DNA of 64,000 bases from Tetragonia tetragonoides. Taxonomy: Eukaryota > Streptophyta > Magnoliopsida > Caryophyllales > Aizoaceae. Under the pieces are notes generated by a model that saw only the letters and a program-made list of their open reading frames with translations, made no database searches and was not told the origin of the DNA. Where the stretch lies: positions 32,214,766-32,278,765 of the forward strand of contig CM076147.1 of NCBI GenBank assembly GCA_038025085.1, written 5' to 3'. The first letter of the stretch is position 1; each line of letters begins with the position of its first letter. The position numbers were made by a program, and so were the translations under genes. Shown piece after piece: positions 24,286 through 35,008 of the stretch.

Positions 24286-25629
24286 AATCCTCCCTCGACC
24301 CAAATCACCAAATACTTCCACCTTGTCCGAGAAACGAACCTTCTTCTTCACGGTCTTGCTCCTCCCTATGCAATGACCCTCAACATAACACAAGTTGTTC
24401 TCCGCCTTCCTTCCTTGCACAATCAAAGTAGCACCACGATACACTTTGCACCACCTTCCCGTACCAATGTATCTACACCCTTGCGATGTCAACTCATCCA
24501 ACGAAATCACGTTAACACGAGCATTGGGTACATACTTCACATTGTGGAAGGTTCTAGTCACACCACCATGGAGCTCAATTCGGATGCTACCCATCCCTTT
24601 CACCTTCAACTTACCACTCCCCATGTTGATGTCACCATACTCACCATCTTGGCACAAAGTATCAAACATAGCATGGTCTCTACAAATATGAACCGAAGCG
24701 CCGGAGTCCAACACCCAACTCTCTTGGCTTTCCTTCTTCTCATTGTTACTAGCCAAGAACAACTCCTTATTACCACCACAAGACATAGCCACATTAGAGG
24801 AGCTGCTATCATCATCAATTTTGGTCTTACCCATCTTCTCTTGCAGCTGCTTGAAACTCTTCAAATCATCTCTCATCTTTGGGCAACGACTCTGAATATG
24901 ACCCTTCTCACCACAATAGTAACACTCCATGTTACTAAGGTCTCTCGCGCGCGACTTCGATCTACTTCTCGGGCCACCACCTCTTCTCTCATGATTCCTC
25001 CCTCTTTCGGACACCTCGACAGCTAGTACTCTATCTCCTCCATCACTAGGAGATACACCAACAACCTGCAACATCATCCGTTCATTCTCTCTCAGCACTG
25101 TCATAGCTTCATCTAGCGTAATCTCTGTCCTCCCTACAAGTAATGTCTGCACAATTGGCTTGTAGGACTTAGGTAGTGAAGCCAACAATGACAATGCCTC
25201 CTCTTGATCGGAGATCTTCTCATCTGCATTTCTCAATTGACATACTAGCTGGTTAAAATTATTAATGTGGTCCTGCAACACTGTACCTTGCTCCATCTTT
25301 AGCTGGTACAACTCATATCTCAAACAAAGCTTGTTAGTCAGTGACTTTGATGCATATACACTCTGGAGCTTATCCAACAACTTCTTTGGATCTGTCTCAG
25401 TCAAGTAATTATACTTAATCTCCGGAGCCATAACTAATCTAATAGTACTGACAGCTTTCTTCTTCTTCGATGTCCATTGGGCATCGGTCACCCCACCAGG
25501 CTTTGTCTCATCTAAAGCCTCATATAAATTTTGTTGAACCAACAAATCCTCAACCGTACTCTTCCACACAGTAAAATTAATTTTACCATCAAACAAAGGA
25601 ATATCAAATTTGGGCACACTACCAGACAT
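24280..25629 (-). CDS. Ty1/copia Gag with protease and pre-integrase segment
   Basis: A 449-residue uninterrupted ORF. The N-terminus (FDIPLFDGKINFTVWKSTVE) begins a copia Gag domain. A CCHC zinc knuckle CYYCGEKGHIQSRC lies at about residues 236-249. An aspartic protease core WVLDSGASVHIC follows at about 305-316, then KYVPNARVNVISLDEL and a GAG-pre-integrase-like stretch (GCRYIGTGRWCKVY). The ORF ends GDLGRGRIC, where the codons are the polypurine tract itself, and its stop codon lies in the first bases of the 3' LTR. The deletion therefore runs from just after the pre-integrase segment to the 3' LTR. Gag would form particles packaging this RNA; mobility in trans is inferred. Confidence 0.92.
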   Translation of the reverse strand: MSGSVPKFDIPLFDGKINFTVWKSTVEDLLVQQNLYEALDETKPGGVTDAQWTSKKKKAVSTIRLVMAPEIKYNYLTETDPKKLLDKLQSVYASKSLTNKLCLRYELYQLKMEQGTVLQDHINNFNQLVCQLRNADEKISDQEEALSLLASLPKSYKPIVQTLLVGRTEITLDEAMTVLRENERMMLQVVGVSPSDGGDRVLAVEVSERGRNHERRGGGPRSRSKSRARDLSNMECYYCGEKGHIQSRCPKMRDDLKSFKQLQEKMGKTKIDDDSSSSNVAMSCGGNKELFLASNNEKKESQESWVLDSGASVHICRDHAMFDTLCQDGEYGDINMGSGKLKVKGMGSIRIELHGGVTRTFHNVKYVPNARVNVISLDELTSQGCRYIGTGRWCKVYRGATLIVQGRKAENNLCYVEGHCIGRSKTVKKKVRFSDKVEVFGDLGRGRIC

Positions 25630-25702
25630 CTTACTTGCACAAAATAATTCCTCCCTTTAACAAATACAGTAATTTTTCCACCACACGGATCCTACAACCA
25701 AA

Positions 25703-25714
25703 GCTCTGATACCA
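25703..25714 (-). other. Primer-binding site (initiator Met tRNA)
   Basis: On the minus strand TGGTATCAGAGC begins two bases after the 5' LTR, matching the 3' end complement of plant initiator tRNA-Met, the usual primer of Ty1/copia elements. Confidence 0.9.
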
Positions 25715-25716
25715 CT

Positions 25717-26526
25717 TGTTGGTGGAAACTACGGTATTTACCCACAATCACAACAACAGATAATCAGAAAAATAAAGTGCAAGAACCCAAAATCAACACA
25801 GACAATTTTTACGTGGAAAACCCCTCTCAATTAGGGGAAAAACCACGGTGCAAATCTCCACGCACTAAAATATAATCCACTATGATAATCAAGAGTACAA
25901 AGGTAACAATCACAAGATCAAACAATAAGTAGACTATCTATCTTTGGTGCTAGTACAAATTGACAAACCCTAACTCAATTTGGTACTCCCACAAACCCAA
26001 AGATACACCCACAAATACCTGTCGATGACCGATCCGAGTACTCTGATTATCTTCACTCGAACAAGCCGAATCAACCGTAAACTAGAACAAACCTCTTTGG
26101 AGAAATCCTCTATTTCTTTCACTATGTTTGTCTCTCTCTCACCGGCTCTCTTTTTTCTGTTTCGGCTGTGCTTGTTATGTCACGACTTTTCTCAATTGTG
26201 CAATGCCGTCCTTGTTTTGTTTCTTTTTCACGACACACCCACAAAACAAGAAGCCTTTGCTCAATCTTCTCATAGAAGATTTTCACCCCACAATATTTCT
26301 AACCCATTAGTCCATGACACATGTCAAAGGGCCAAATAAACAAAACAACAACCAAGCCCACTTATTACTTGGTTACAAAACTCACGCAGCTTTCTTTCTT
26401 TTTTCTTTTCTTTTTTTTCTGTTTTTGTTTGTCTTTTTCTTTTTGTTCTATTTTATTTTCTATACAAACTAAAATAAAATAAAACACAACTAAATATTAT
26501 ATGGTATTTGGGGCGTTACCTCAACA
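25717..26526 (-). repeat. 5' LTR of the gag-only element
   Basis: TGTTGGTGGAAACTACGG to GGCGTTACCTCAACA. Nearly identical to 23463-24285, with scattered transitions and a shorter T/C-rich run. 26532-27921 beyond it is AT-rich DNA with no supported feature. Confidence 0.93.
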
Positions 26527-27920
26527 TTAATTACCGAATATTATTTTTATAGGCATTCACATGTTTTTCCATCCATCAATTGATGCCTATTATCAAATAC
26601 TTTCATGTAAGATACTTCTATGCTATGCTCATGGGTCACAACTTCATGCTTTTTTTACAATTTGTGCATTGCAATAGGTTGTTTATGTATCAATTTATTA
26701 TTTAATTTAAGTTATTTGCAGAAGTATACATAATTGACATGTTAATATGTTATATCATATCTTGCAAGAGGGTATGAAACATGCATCTAATGATGATCTA
26801 CATGTGACAACTAACAATAATTATACATGGTACGTATTATGAACATGATATTTAAATCTTTTTGGGATGTAAGGTGACCTTTTTTCCTTTTTTTTTCAAT
26901 ATATTTTTTTTTTAACCAATTTTGATTGATATTACTCTTATGCTTGAAGAATATCAAAGCTCAATATAAAAGACAATTTGCGTTTGTTTACGCTGGAATA
27001 ATATGGGCTAGAACATAGAAGTATAAAACAATAATACTCTTGACATGGAGAACAAATAATTAAATATAGATGGTAATTAATCATGAGGCAACATGCATTG
27101 TGTAGTTTACATTATAACTTAACAACTAACGTTGATGACTATACCTATTACAAAAAAAGAAAAGGTATAATTTTCTTTTTTGAAGACAAGTTTCGTATAT
27201 TTTTTAGTTCAGGATTTCTTTAGCATAATTATTATTTGGTAAATGTTTATAGGATTTGGTATAATTATATGATTTGTCATATACAAGTTTATTATTAAGA
27301 GTGGCAATATATATACAAGTGGTCATATGTACTATGTACTACCACACGTAAGATACTACTATGAGAAGAATTTTCATATTTATTGTGTTTTAGGGTTTCT
27401 TTTTTATCGAAGCTTTATTTGGTCTAGATCTCTCTTATGATCGAGCTATTTTTTGTTATTTATTGATGTATCACTCAATGACTTTATTTTTTTCTTTATT
27501 TATTTTATCGTAGGCTTTGAATTGTCCCTTGCTGGTTTATGTTCAACAAATCCAAGCTATCAAATGCTTGGTTTCAACTATACAAACTTTAACAACAGAA
27601 CAAGCTACTAAGTTTATACAATACGTTGTCCATAGAAGTCCTTTAAAGAACAAGAAACTTTTATGTTCTTTATAGAAAAAGTATATAAATTAGAAATAAA
27701 TAATAAGTATATAGCAAATATGTTTAACCCTGTATCGCACACATAGAAAATTTAAAGTTTTGGATAATGAAAAAAGAGAGTTTGAATTGTGCAAAATAGT
27801 TAGAGTTTTATTAGCGTTATAACTTTATCTTTGTCTAATATTATTCAAACTCGAATAACACAATTAAACGTGTAAGATTATTTCCAATGATAGTTTCTGT
27901 TAATTAAGGGGTTAGATTTC

Positions 27921-28077
<157 letters not shown>

Positions 28078-28082
28078 GACAA

Positions 28083-28111
28083 CCCGGGCATCGCACGGGA
28101 TTTAAAACTAG
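28083..28111 (+). other. Helitron-like 3' terminus
   Basis: A hairpin CCCGGGCATCGCACGGG followed within nine bases by CTAG and T. It abuts the AAT microsatellite with only a few bases between. Confidence 0.5.
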
Positions 28112-28378
28112 TTTTATTCAATGTGAAGCAAAAATGTTGAAGTGTTTTGACCCAAATTCTATATACTCCATCCTAGAGAAACCAGATTCTGATTCGTTAT
28201 TTATCAATAGTTGCCTGGAAACACAAAATTACAATATACAGAAACACTTGAAACGTGTACAATATATATATAGAGAATTAGAGATAGATCGTGCATACGT
28301 AATGCATCTGGAAATTTGATCGATTGGTACAATCAAAGAAGACATGAATACTTGATTAGCCAACACTAATCAGGCACC

Positions 28379-30148
28379 TTAATTAGGCTGCTTATATGGT
28401 ATGTCCTCGTAGAAGTATTTCTTAAAACTATCAATGTGGGTTACTTGTAAGCACAAGGCAATTTTCACAGATCCATCATTGTCGAGTCCAGGAAGCATGA
28501 GGCAACCACCATCCGAATCATGGGTACCTAGACCCATATAGATCTCCTTTCCCCAACCAAAGTCCAGCCCGTAAATCGGAAGGTTTAACCAACTAATGAC
28601 CCCACTATTTGGGTTACCATAAAATAGACCATCGCTACTGTTTTGTCCATGTAGGTCTTGGTACATAGACAAATCTGGTTGGCACCTTAAAAACACAAGT
28701 TCTGTCCTGAAGGACAAGGTCGTATCATGATACCCAGCCAGCATAAGACCTGTTGAGTTGTGGCTCCAATTCTTCCACATGGAGCTGGTAGAAAATTATG
28801 GTTCTGAATTAACCATGCATGCCACATGTCTATTGGTCAAGATTTGCATGTCTAGTAAATCCCTTGAAGCATGTGCACTGAGAGGAAGTTTACTAGCAAC
28901 AATTTTCAGCCAAACTTTCTATTCTTATAGTAGGACAGTAGTAGAGTTTAGCTCTACAAAGCTGAAAATTTTAGCCACCATCTTTGAATATATTGGCTAT
29001 GCATTTAATGCCTTGTCTCCTGCCAATCTCTATAAAAGGGGAGGCTTTGCAAAGACATTGACATCCCGGCAAATACAAAAAAACACAAGATTTGACCATA
29101 CGTACTCATCGTTGATCTTCTCAATTGCCTCTCTTATCTTTCCACAAGTATGACTTAAGGACTTTCTCATAATATCCCCTGCCTTAGCACACACCACCAC
29201 ATCCAAAATAGCATTCCCAAAGTACTTTGGTGGTAGTGATGGGTGCAAACGATGGCGTACATCAACAGAGAAGCCTAAGCACGTTTGTTGTTCGCTCTCA
29301 TGCCCACGAGCCTTACATGAGGATCTCCAAACATGCGCTGTTATAACTTCATAACGGGTGTAGAGGCGCTCTCTTCCGCCATCTTTATCCACATTAGCAA
29401 CTTTCTTGAGATCCTCCACATACTCTCTTGTTAATGGTAGTATGGACACAATAGTTGCTTTCTTTCGCTCCTCCAAGTCGTTCTCCTGACCTATTAGTAA
29501 TGGTGGACGATTGAACTCCGCCTTTTCATCATGGGGACTAGCCATAACGTTTTTGGGCACTTGAACTTGTAGGATTTTACGATCCAAGAAGGGAGTTGCC
29601 TCAAGTGGCTCACCACGAGCAAGCCTAGCCCATTCCGTTAGAAAATGGAATGCGCTTTGCCCATCAGCTACAACATGCGATATAGTAACCCCAAGGGAAA
29701 CACCACCACAACGAAACGTGGTAACCTGCCCTAACACCAAGGGTAGCTCATCAATAGGCTTGTGATAGTCCACAGAAGGAATGAGGCTCTTATATTGTAT
29801 AGTGTTAGAAGCAAAATCCTCAAAGTCACTCAATTGGTTAGTGGACTCTGCCTCAAAGAGCTCGACCCCAATGGCATTGCAAAGGAGCTCAAGTCGCCCT
29901 TGGCCTATCCACCTAACCCGGCCAGCTAGGGAATAAAAGTGGACTAAGGCGCGACTCAATGAGTCCTTGAGAGTATCAATAATTGAATTGGAGGATGTAA
30001 GCCAATCTTCGGAGGGCTTGTAGAGAAAGATTGTGGGGACATGAGTGATCACTCCCGTTTGATCCCACTCCGATAAGGAGGAAACTCCCTCCCATGTTGG
30101 CTCAGAAGGTTTTACCAGGTAGGAACCTTTTATTGTCACTATAACCAT
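28379..30148 (-). pseudogene. SHT-like BAHD acyltransferase disrupted by an insertion (gene B)
   Basis: The start MVIVTIKG (ATG ends at 30148) leads into LVKPSEPTWEG. Motifs are HVVADG (H at residue 158), LARGEPLEATPFLDRKIL and LDFGWGKE. The family intron is missing: coding runs straight through LPPKYFGNA (about 29205-29235). After SNLVF the frame enters a foreign ~379 bp segment and stops at 29030; coding resumes in the same frame as [10 protein letters not shown] and ends at 28379. Excising the insert plus one duplicated 11 bp leaves exactly 460 codons, so the host gene had no other lesion. It resembles characterised spermidine hydroxycinnamoyl transferases more closely than genes A and C by eye. 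Unless the insert is spliced, the product ends before DFGWG. Confidence 0.85.
28700..29078 (+). mobile_element. Insertion inside gene B (class uncertain)
   Basis: A 379 bp segment between perfect 11 bp direct repeats AAAAACACAAG (28689-28699 and 29079-29089). On the plus strand it carries a strong TATA-like CTATAAAAGGGGAGGC near 29030, so a solo LTR or promoter-bearing MITE is possible. It starts TTCTGTCCTGAAGGACA (a small palindrome) and shows no clear long inverted ends. The 11 bp duplication length would fit a MULE-like element better than an LTR. Confidence 0.7.
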
Positions 30149-30238
30149 TGTCTCTTTGGTGAAGGAAAAGATAGTATACAAACTGATGCTCGTATATGTA
30201 ATGATTAAATAGCAAAGGGAGGAGACTAGACTACCAAA

Positions 30239-30248
30239 AATTTATAGA
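30239..30248 (-). promoter_or_regulatory. Possible TATA box of gene B
   Basis: CTATAAATTT on the minus strand about 95 bp before the ATG. Position and composition only. Confidence 0.45.
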
Positions 30249-30373
30249 AAATGGGATGGAGATAATACAATGATTCCATCTCTGTTTCAGAAAAGTGGAC
30301 TAACAATGGGTGAGTTTACTTTCGTGAGTAAACAAGTGTAGTAGTATTTACGTAAGATCTAATGTGACACAAA

Positions 30374-30617
30374 TAAGTGGTTGGTGAGAGTGGTTTGACA
30401 TTCTCATCTCTTAAACAAATTTGAGAGTTCGGATCTTGGTAACACAAACACGGTTTGCTGCGAACACTTTACCCCTTCGGAGGCAAACCCGATTCAAACC
30501 GGACTAAAGAGTCACAAAAACTCGTATGGAGCGACCTCGAGATGAGGCGCCTCAAACAAGCATGATCTAAAGAGTTAACTTGTGGTCCAAAGCAAAAAAA
30601 AAAAAAAAAAAAAAAAA
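30374..30617 (+). mobile_element. SINE, second family, copy 2
   Basis: The head TAAGTGGTTGGTGAGAGTGG and B box GAGAGTTCGGATCTTGG match the SINE at 17421. It ends in A24. Flanks ATCTAATGTGAC (30357) and ATCTAGTTTGAC (30617) are an imperfect target duplication. It lies about 225 bp upstream of gene B. Confidence 0.75.
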
Positions 30618-31040
30618 TCTAGTTTGACCAATTCCTAATCTTATTGTGTTACCGGAAACGCATGAAACGTCTTGAGGATATCAATAGTTAAATAATAATG
30701 GTAGATAGACAAAATATTCATAATTTAGTTGGCTATGTAAATATTATTGGGTAACGTAGTGGCTCGACACAAAATTATATGAGGTTTTGGTTTTTTCGTC
30801 GTCTTCTTAATGTAATTAGTTTCGTTTTGCTTCATTTTGTTTGTTCTGTTTCGTGTGCATTTTCATTCTACATTCTATTTTTTCTAGTGACGAAGCTATA
30901 AAGGAATCTAATATATATATATAATTGAGTTCTTTTTCGTGTGGTGAGGACACGTGGAACGACACATAAGCGTTCATATTGGCGTAGTGATGACACCTAG
31001 ACGCCATGTAAGCAAACAAGTGTCACCAATTATTACTAAC

Positions 31041-31519
31041 CACAAGATTTCGTGCCCATGCGATGCACGGGTTCTTGTTCATCATCCTCTGTTATTAGAA
31101 TCAATATAATAAAAATTTTTAATCACATCAATGTATAAAGTTGAATATTAGGAGTAGCAAGGAACAATAATAATCTTTTTCACACATTAAACAAAGAAAT
31201 TACATTTTTAGTGAATAAATAATATACCTTTTTTAGGATAATAAATATAATACTTATGTTAATTTTTTTATTAAAATAAAATAAAAGTATTTTTGATTTC
31301 TTTTTAATCACTCATGCATTTATGACTATTTATTATTTATTTAATGCCACCTTGGTGAGAACTCAATTATACATATATACTAGATTTCATGCCCGTGCTA
31401 TGCACTTGTTCTTGATTATCACGCATACTCCGTTATTAGAAGAAATATAATAAATTTTTTAATCAAAACAATATATAAAGTTGAATAATAGGAGTAGCAA
31501 GTAACAATAATAAACTTTT
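31041..31519 (-). repeat. Helitron-end-like tandem array, left part (units 1-2)
   Basis: Units start near 31041 (CTAG decayed to CAAG) and 31380 (CTAG). On the minus strand each ends with hairpin CCCGTGCATCGCACGGG or a variant, CACGAAAT and CTAG followed by T, the layout of a Helitron 3' end. The body shares GGAGTAGCAAGGAACAATAA and ACAAAGAAATTACATTTTTA with the units at 46950-49853. Unit 2 is cut at 31520 by the Pack-MULE. A 43 bp-type motif (GGACACGTGGAACGACACAT) precedes the array at 30948. Confidence 0.65.
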
Positions 31520-33533
31520 GGGGAATTCCAATTGGTGCCCTTTTACTATTGACTTGTCCAACTGGTGCCCCTAACACAGAAAGAAGTCCGGTCTGTGCCC
31601 ATTTAAATTTAAAATATCCATTCTGTCTCCTTATTTTTTCTTTTCCGTTACAAAGTGATGACGTGGCTACTGAATTTAATGCCGTCCATGTCCCTTGTCT
31701 TTTTCGAGCAAAATATGCTGACAAAATTGCCCCTCTTCTTTTCCCCTCATTTTTTTGCTCAATTTCCCCCCAAAAATGGTACTATGAGAAACACAATTCA
31801 GAAAGAGGATGGGAACACCGGTGCCTTTAACCAATTCGTTTTGTAATCAAGTATCTGATTTTCTATTTTTTTATTATTGTTTTAGATCGGCACGAAATTA
31901 ACATGATAATTGATACACAATTGACAATAGCAACACAACCTTTTTCACTTTTGCATAATCCAATACAGCTGCGATGTTTTTTTTTTCTTTTTTCCCGGTT
32001 TTCTTTCTTTCATTTTGTCGGGGTGAGTGATGGAGGGACAAAGAAAATCAGCATCGGAGAAAACAGAACTTGTGCTCTAAATCTCGATCCGGGAATCCAC
32101 AAAGGTTTCAACAGCATTGTTACATAACAAACGCTTGGGCACATCAAATTCTATGACAGTGCATCAAAATGGACAACTAATCATCAATATGTCATAAATG
32201 ACTTCACGAGATGACCACCATGAACTACACTTAAGGAGGACAGCTCCCAAAATATGAAGCCATTGATTACAAACTATCAAGGATATGTAAAAAATTATCA
32301 GCTCTATGACAGAGCAAGATTTGTATTCCTGTATCTCCCCATCACTTTACGAGTTGCAAGGGCTGCAGCCTCACTTGCCCTAAGCGTCCCCGATGCCATG
32401 AGAGCAGCAAATTCTTTGGCTATCTCCTCTTGCACTTTGCTCCTTGCATTTCCAAGAGGGTCTCCTGGAACAGCAGAATTCGACCAATAAACATTACAGA
32501 GCTTCAGAAATTCGAAATAAAATCAATACCAAACGACAATTCTCTACTTAAATCAGGAAATTCAGAAACAAATTCAACATAGAGCAAGCTGAATATCGTC
32601 CAAAAAATTAATCCCAAAAAAGTAATCAATTTCATTCTGTATAATAACAAACAAATTGACCTAGATCTAGAACGAATAATTACTCTTGAAACCTACAAAT
32701 TAAATAGCTTGAGCTCCAAATTTTCGAATTCTAGGTGAAAATCATTAAAATCCAACTCACCCACGGGAGCTCAAAGTCACTGGTCCGCGGCGAACGACAA
32801 ACGGATCGGTGAGTTTGACACCGGTGGTAGCCATGGAAGACCACCAAGCTCGCTGTGAGAGCTCTCGTGGAGCACTGAACCGTCATGTCATGTTGAGCTT
32901 GAAATCGTCAATAATGTCGCCGGAGCTCATGAAATCGAAGCCAAGTACCTTCAATCGAACATGCCATCGGATAATTCATGGTCGAATTGGGGCGGTTACA
33001 GGGAGGAGAAAACGATTCTCGGCTCGTCAATGGAGGTTTGGGGTAATTGGAGAGGAGAGAGAACAATCGGCGAAAATTTGTGCTTGCATGTAAGATGATC
33101 GATGGTCAAAATGGCGTAATCTTCGCATATCGAGCTCGTCGGAGCCGATCATGATCTTCAAAATCGAGCTTGCCTAAGCTTTTGGAGTCCTCAAAGCTCA
33201 AGTCACCATTAATGGCGGATACTCGAAGAGAGAGAAAGTGAAAAAGAGAGAGTGAGAGAGACATAATGTGAGGAGAGAGAGTGAGATGAAAGAATGTGAG
33301 GAGAGAGAGTGAGATGAAAGAAATCAACGCCTAAGTGGGTGTCATTTAATGACCTTCTATCTGCATTTCAATAAGGGTAAAATGGAGAAATAAAATTTAC
33401 TTAAACAGAAAACAATAAATAAGGACACGGAATGTACGTTTTGAAACAAAAAGGGCACGGACCGGACTTCTTTCTGTGTTAGGGGCACCAGTTGGACAAA
33501 TCAATAGTAAAAGGGCACCAATTGGAATTCCCC
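31520..33533. mobile_element. Pack-MULE (2014 bp) carrying a captured gene
   Basis: Terminal inverted repeats of about 81 bp differ at two positions, starting GGGGAATTCCAATTGGTGCC and continuing degenerately past 100 bp. 9 bp flanks TAAACTTTT (31511-31519) and TAAATTTTT (33534-33542) form a target duplication with one mismatch. Long TIRs plus a 9 bp duplication define a Mutator-like element. It has no transposase but holds a complete small two-exon gene on the minus strand with flanking transcribed-looking sequence. A purine-rich minisatellite (TGTGAGGAGAGAGAGTGAGA, twice) lies at 33268-33319. Confidence 0.85.
32304..32834 (-). CDS. Captured small two-exon gene, 76 aa, unknown function
   Basis: Exon 1 is 32834-32765 (70 nt) and exon 2 is 32464-32304 (161 nt). 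The donor is CTCCC|GTGGGT and the acceptor GTTCCAG|GAGACC. Joined, they give 77 codons with a clean stop. The protein starts MATTGVKLTDPFVVRRGP, passes the splice at SSR|DPLGNARSKV, and has an alanine-rich helical segment (AALMASGTLRASEAAALATR). Small size and basic, helical composition are visible; I do not recognise the family. The parent gene elsewhere in the genome probably has the same exons. Retention of an intron shows capture at the DNA level, as MULEs do. Open frame, splice signals and codon sense suggest it could still be expressed; this is inference. Confidence 0.6.
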
Positions 33534-33570
33534 TAAATTTTTTAACAAAGAAATTACATTTTTAGTGAAT

Positions 33571-35008
33571 TGATACTCCCGCAAGTGCACGGGTTTATCG
33601 CGTAGTAAAATAATCGTCTCCCAAGAGGAGCGAGAGTGTTTCGATTACCAAAATCACTATAATATGGAAAGCTAAGCAAATTCGGGTAAATTTAATGGTG
33701 GTTTAATTCAATAAAATCTAAAGGTAAAACTAAATTAATTAACTAATATGAGAGAGAAGAGCAATCACAATTGTAAGAGTCAAGAATTAAAGCTAGAGTT
33801 GGGGGTTCACCCAACTAATGATGCTCTAATGAATGGATGGTAATATAACATGCAATCAAATGGGTAATGCAAGGGAAAAATTAGAACTCAAGTAACCCAA
33901 GGCCTCCTTCAAGGTCCAAAGGAAGCACCTAACTCAAACTAACCACCTATTTTCATGGGATTAGATCAAAATAAGTCCCTTAAGTTCAAACTAATCAATA
34001 AGTTCCCAAGGTGATTCATCCTACTTTCGCGGCTAAATCTCCTTGATAGGTTAATAAGACCCCTCACAATCAACCTTCCCTTTCGGTTTTAGATTAATTG
34101 ATCAAAATAAAGCCATTAACTCATTTAGGCATTTCATCAAACACTTGGGGGTGCATACTACCAAACAAGCAATTACCCAAATAATAACATTTAAATCATA
34201 TCATCCAAGCATTAAAAACACCATAGTTGGGCTAATCCCAACTCTATTAAAGAGGATTAGCCACTAAACATCATAAAGTCATTAACTTTAATTAACCAAA
34301 ACATGATATTCAACACAAGAGAAATAAGTAAAAGAAGAGAGAGAAAGAGGAGAGAGAAGGGTCAAGAAGATCTTACAAAGTTCTTCAATAATCTTCCCCA
34401 AAACTAATATTAATCACTCTAATAATACTAAGTAAGAAGTTCATAAACCTATTAATGGAGGCTAGACCTCTTTGGAGAGCTAAAATTAGGTTTAGAGTAA
34501 GGTAGAATAAGATAGGATGGGATACTACTCTTCTAGTGGGCTATTTATAGTCCCTAGTACTTTAAAGTGAGTACTTGGTCAAACTGGGTTTTACTCCGCC
34601 AGAGTACCCGACCAAGTAAGGCTGCTGAAATTTTACAAGGTGTCCTTTACGCTGTCCAATTGATGGGTTACTCTGCCAGAGTACTTGACCAAGTAAAGCT
34701 TCAAATCATTGACTTTTTCCAATCTTCAAATGAGCTTTTCACATGATCATGGGTGCACCTTGGTGGTTGTGCCTACCCTCTTGAAGTCCTTTTCCAATGC
34801 TTTTTGAGTTCATTCCCGACCTTGATTGCATACTATTATTTCTCATCATTTATGTGCCTAAAATATTATCAAACACACGAAACACCCAAAAGGCGTAAAG
34901 AGGAACAAGAGTTGCAAAACTAAGCAAGAAAGCCATGAAACAATTGTGAAAATGGGTAAAATTGAGCATGAATTGATCACAATTAATTGTCAAAAACGCA
35001 TATTATCA
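33571..35008 (-). repeat. 3' LTR of the Athila-type element
   Basis: TGATACTCCCGCAAGTGCAC to ACGCATATTATCA on the plus strand. Holds nested inverted repeats TACTTGGTC/GACCAAGTA at 34572-34618 and a related motif at 34668-34696. Confidence 0.95.

Larger units (their letters stand above)
23463..26526 (-). mobile_element. Gag-only LTR retrotransposon (TR-GAG type, Ty1/copia derived)
   Basis: A complete 3064 bp element flanked by perfect 5 bp duplications TTAAT (23458-23462 and 26527-26531). LTRs of 823 and 810 bp start TG and end CA, and differ at about twenty sites by eye. Read on the minus strand: 5' LTR, then a primer-binding site TGGTATCAGAGC (initiator Met tRNA), one long ORF, a purine tract (GTCGAGGGAGGATT), then the 3' LTR. 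Integrase, RT and RNase H are absent. It would need enzymes from an autonomous copia element to move. Structure and the intact ORF suggest a relatively young insertion. Confidence 0.92.

Noticed and set aside
24373..25026. 217-codon plus-strand frame
   Set aside because: It is the antisense shadow of the Gag-protease ORF.
28379..30148. Treating the 379 bp insert of gene B as an ordinary intron
   Set aside because: It lies away from the family intron site, has an 11 bp direct duplication at its ends, and simple GT-AG choices near its borders do not keep the frame.
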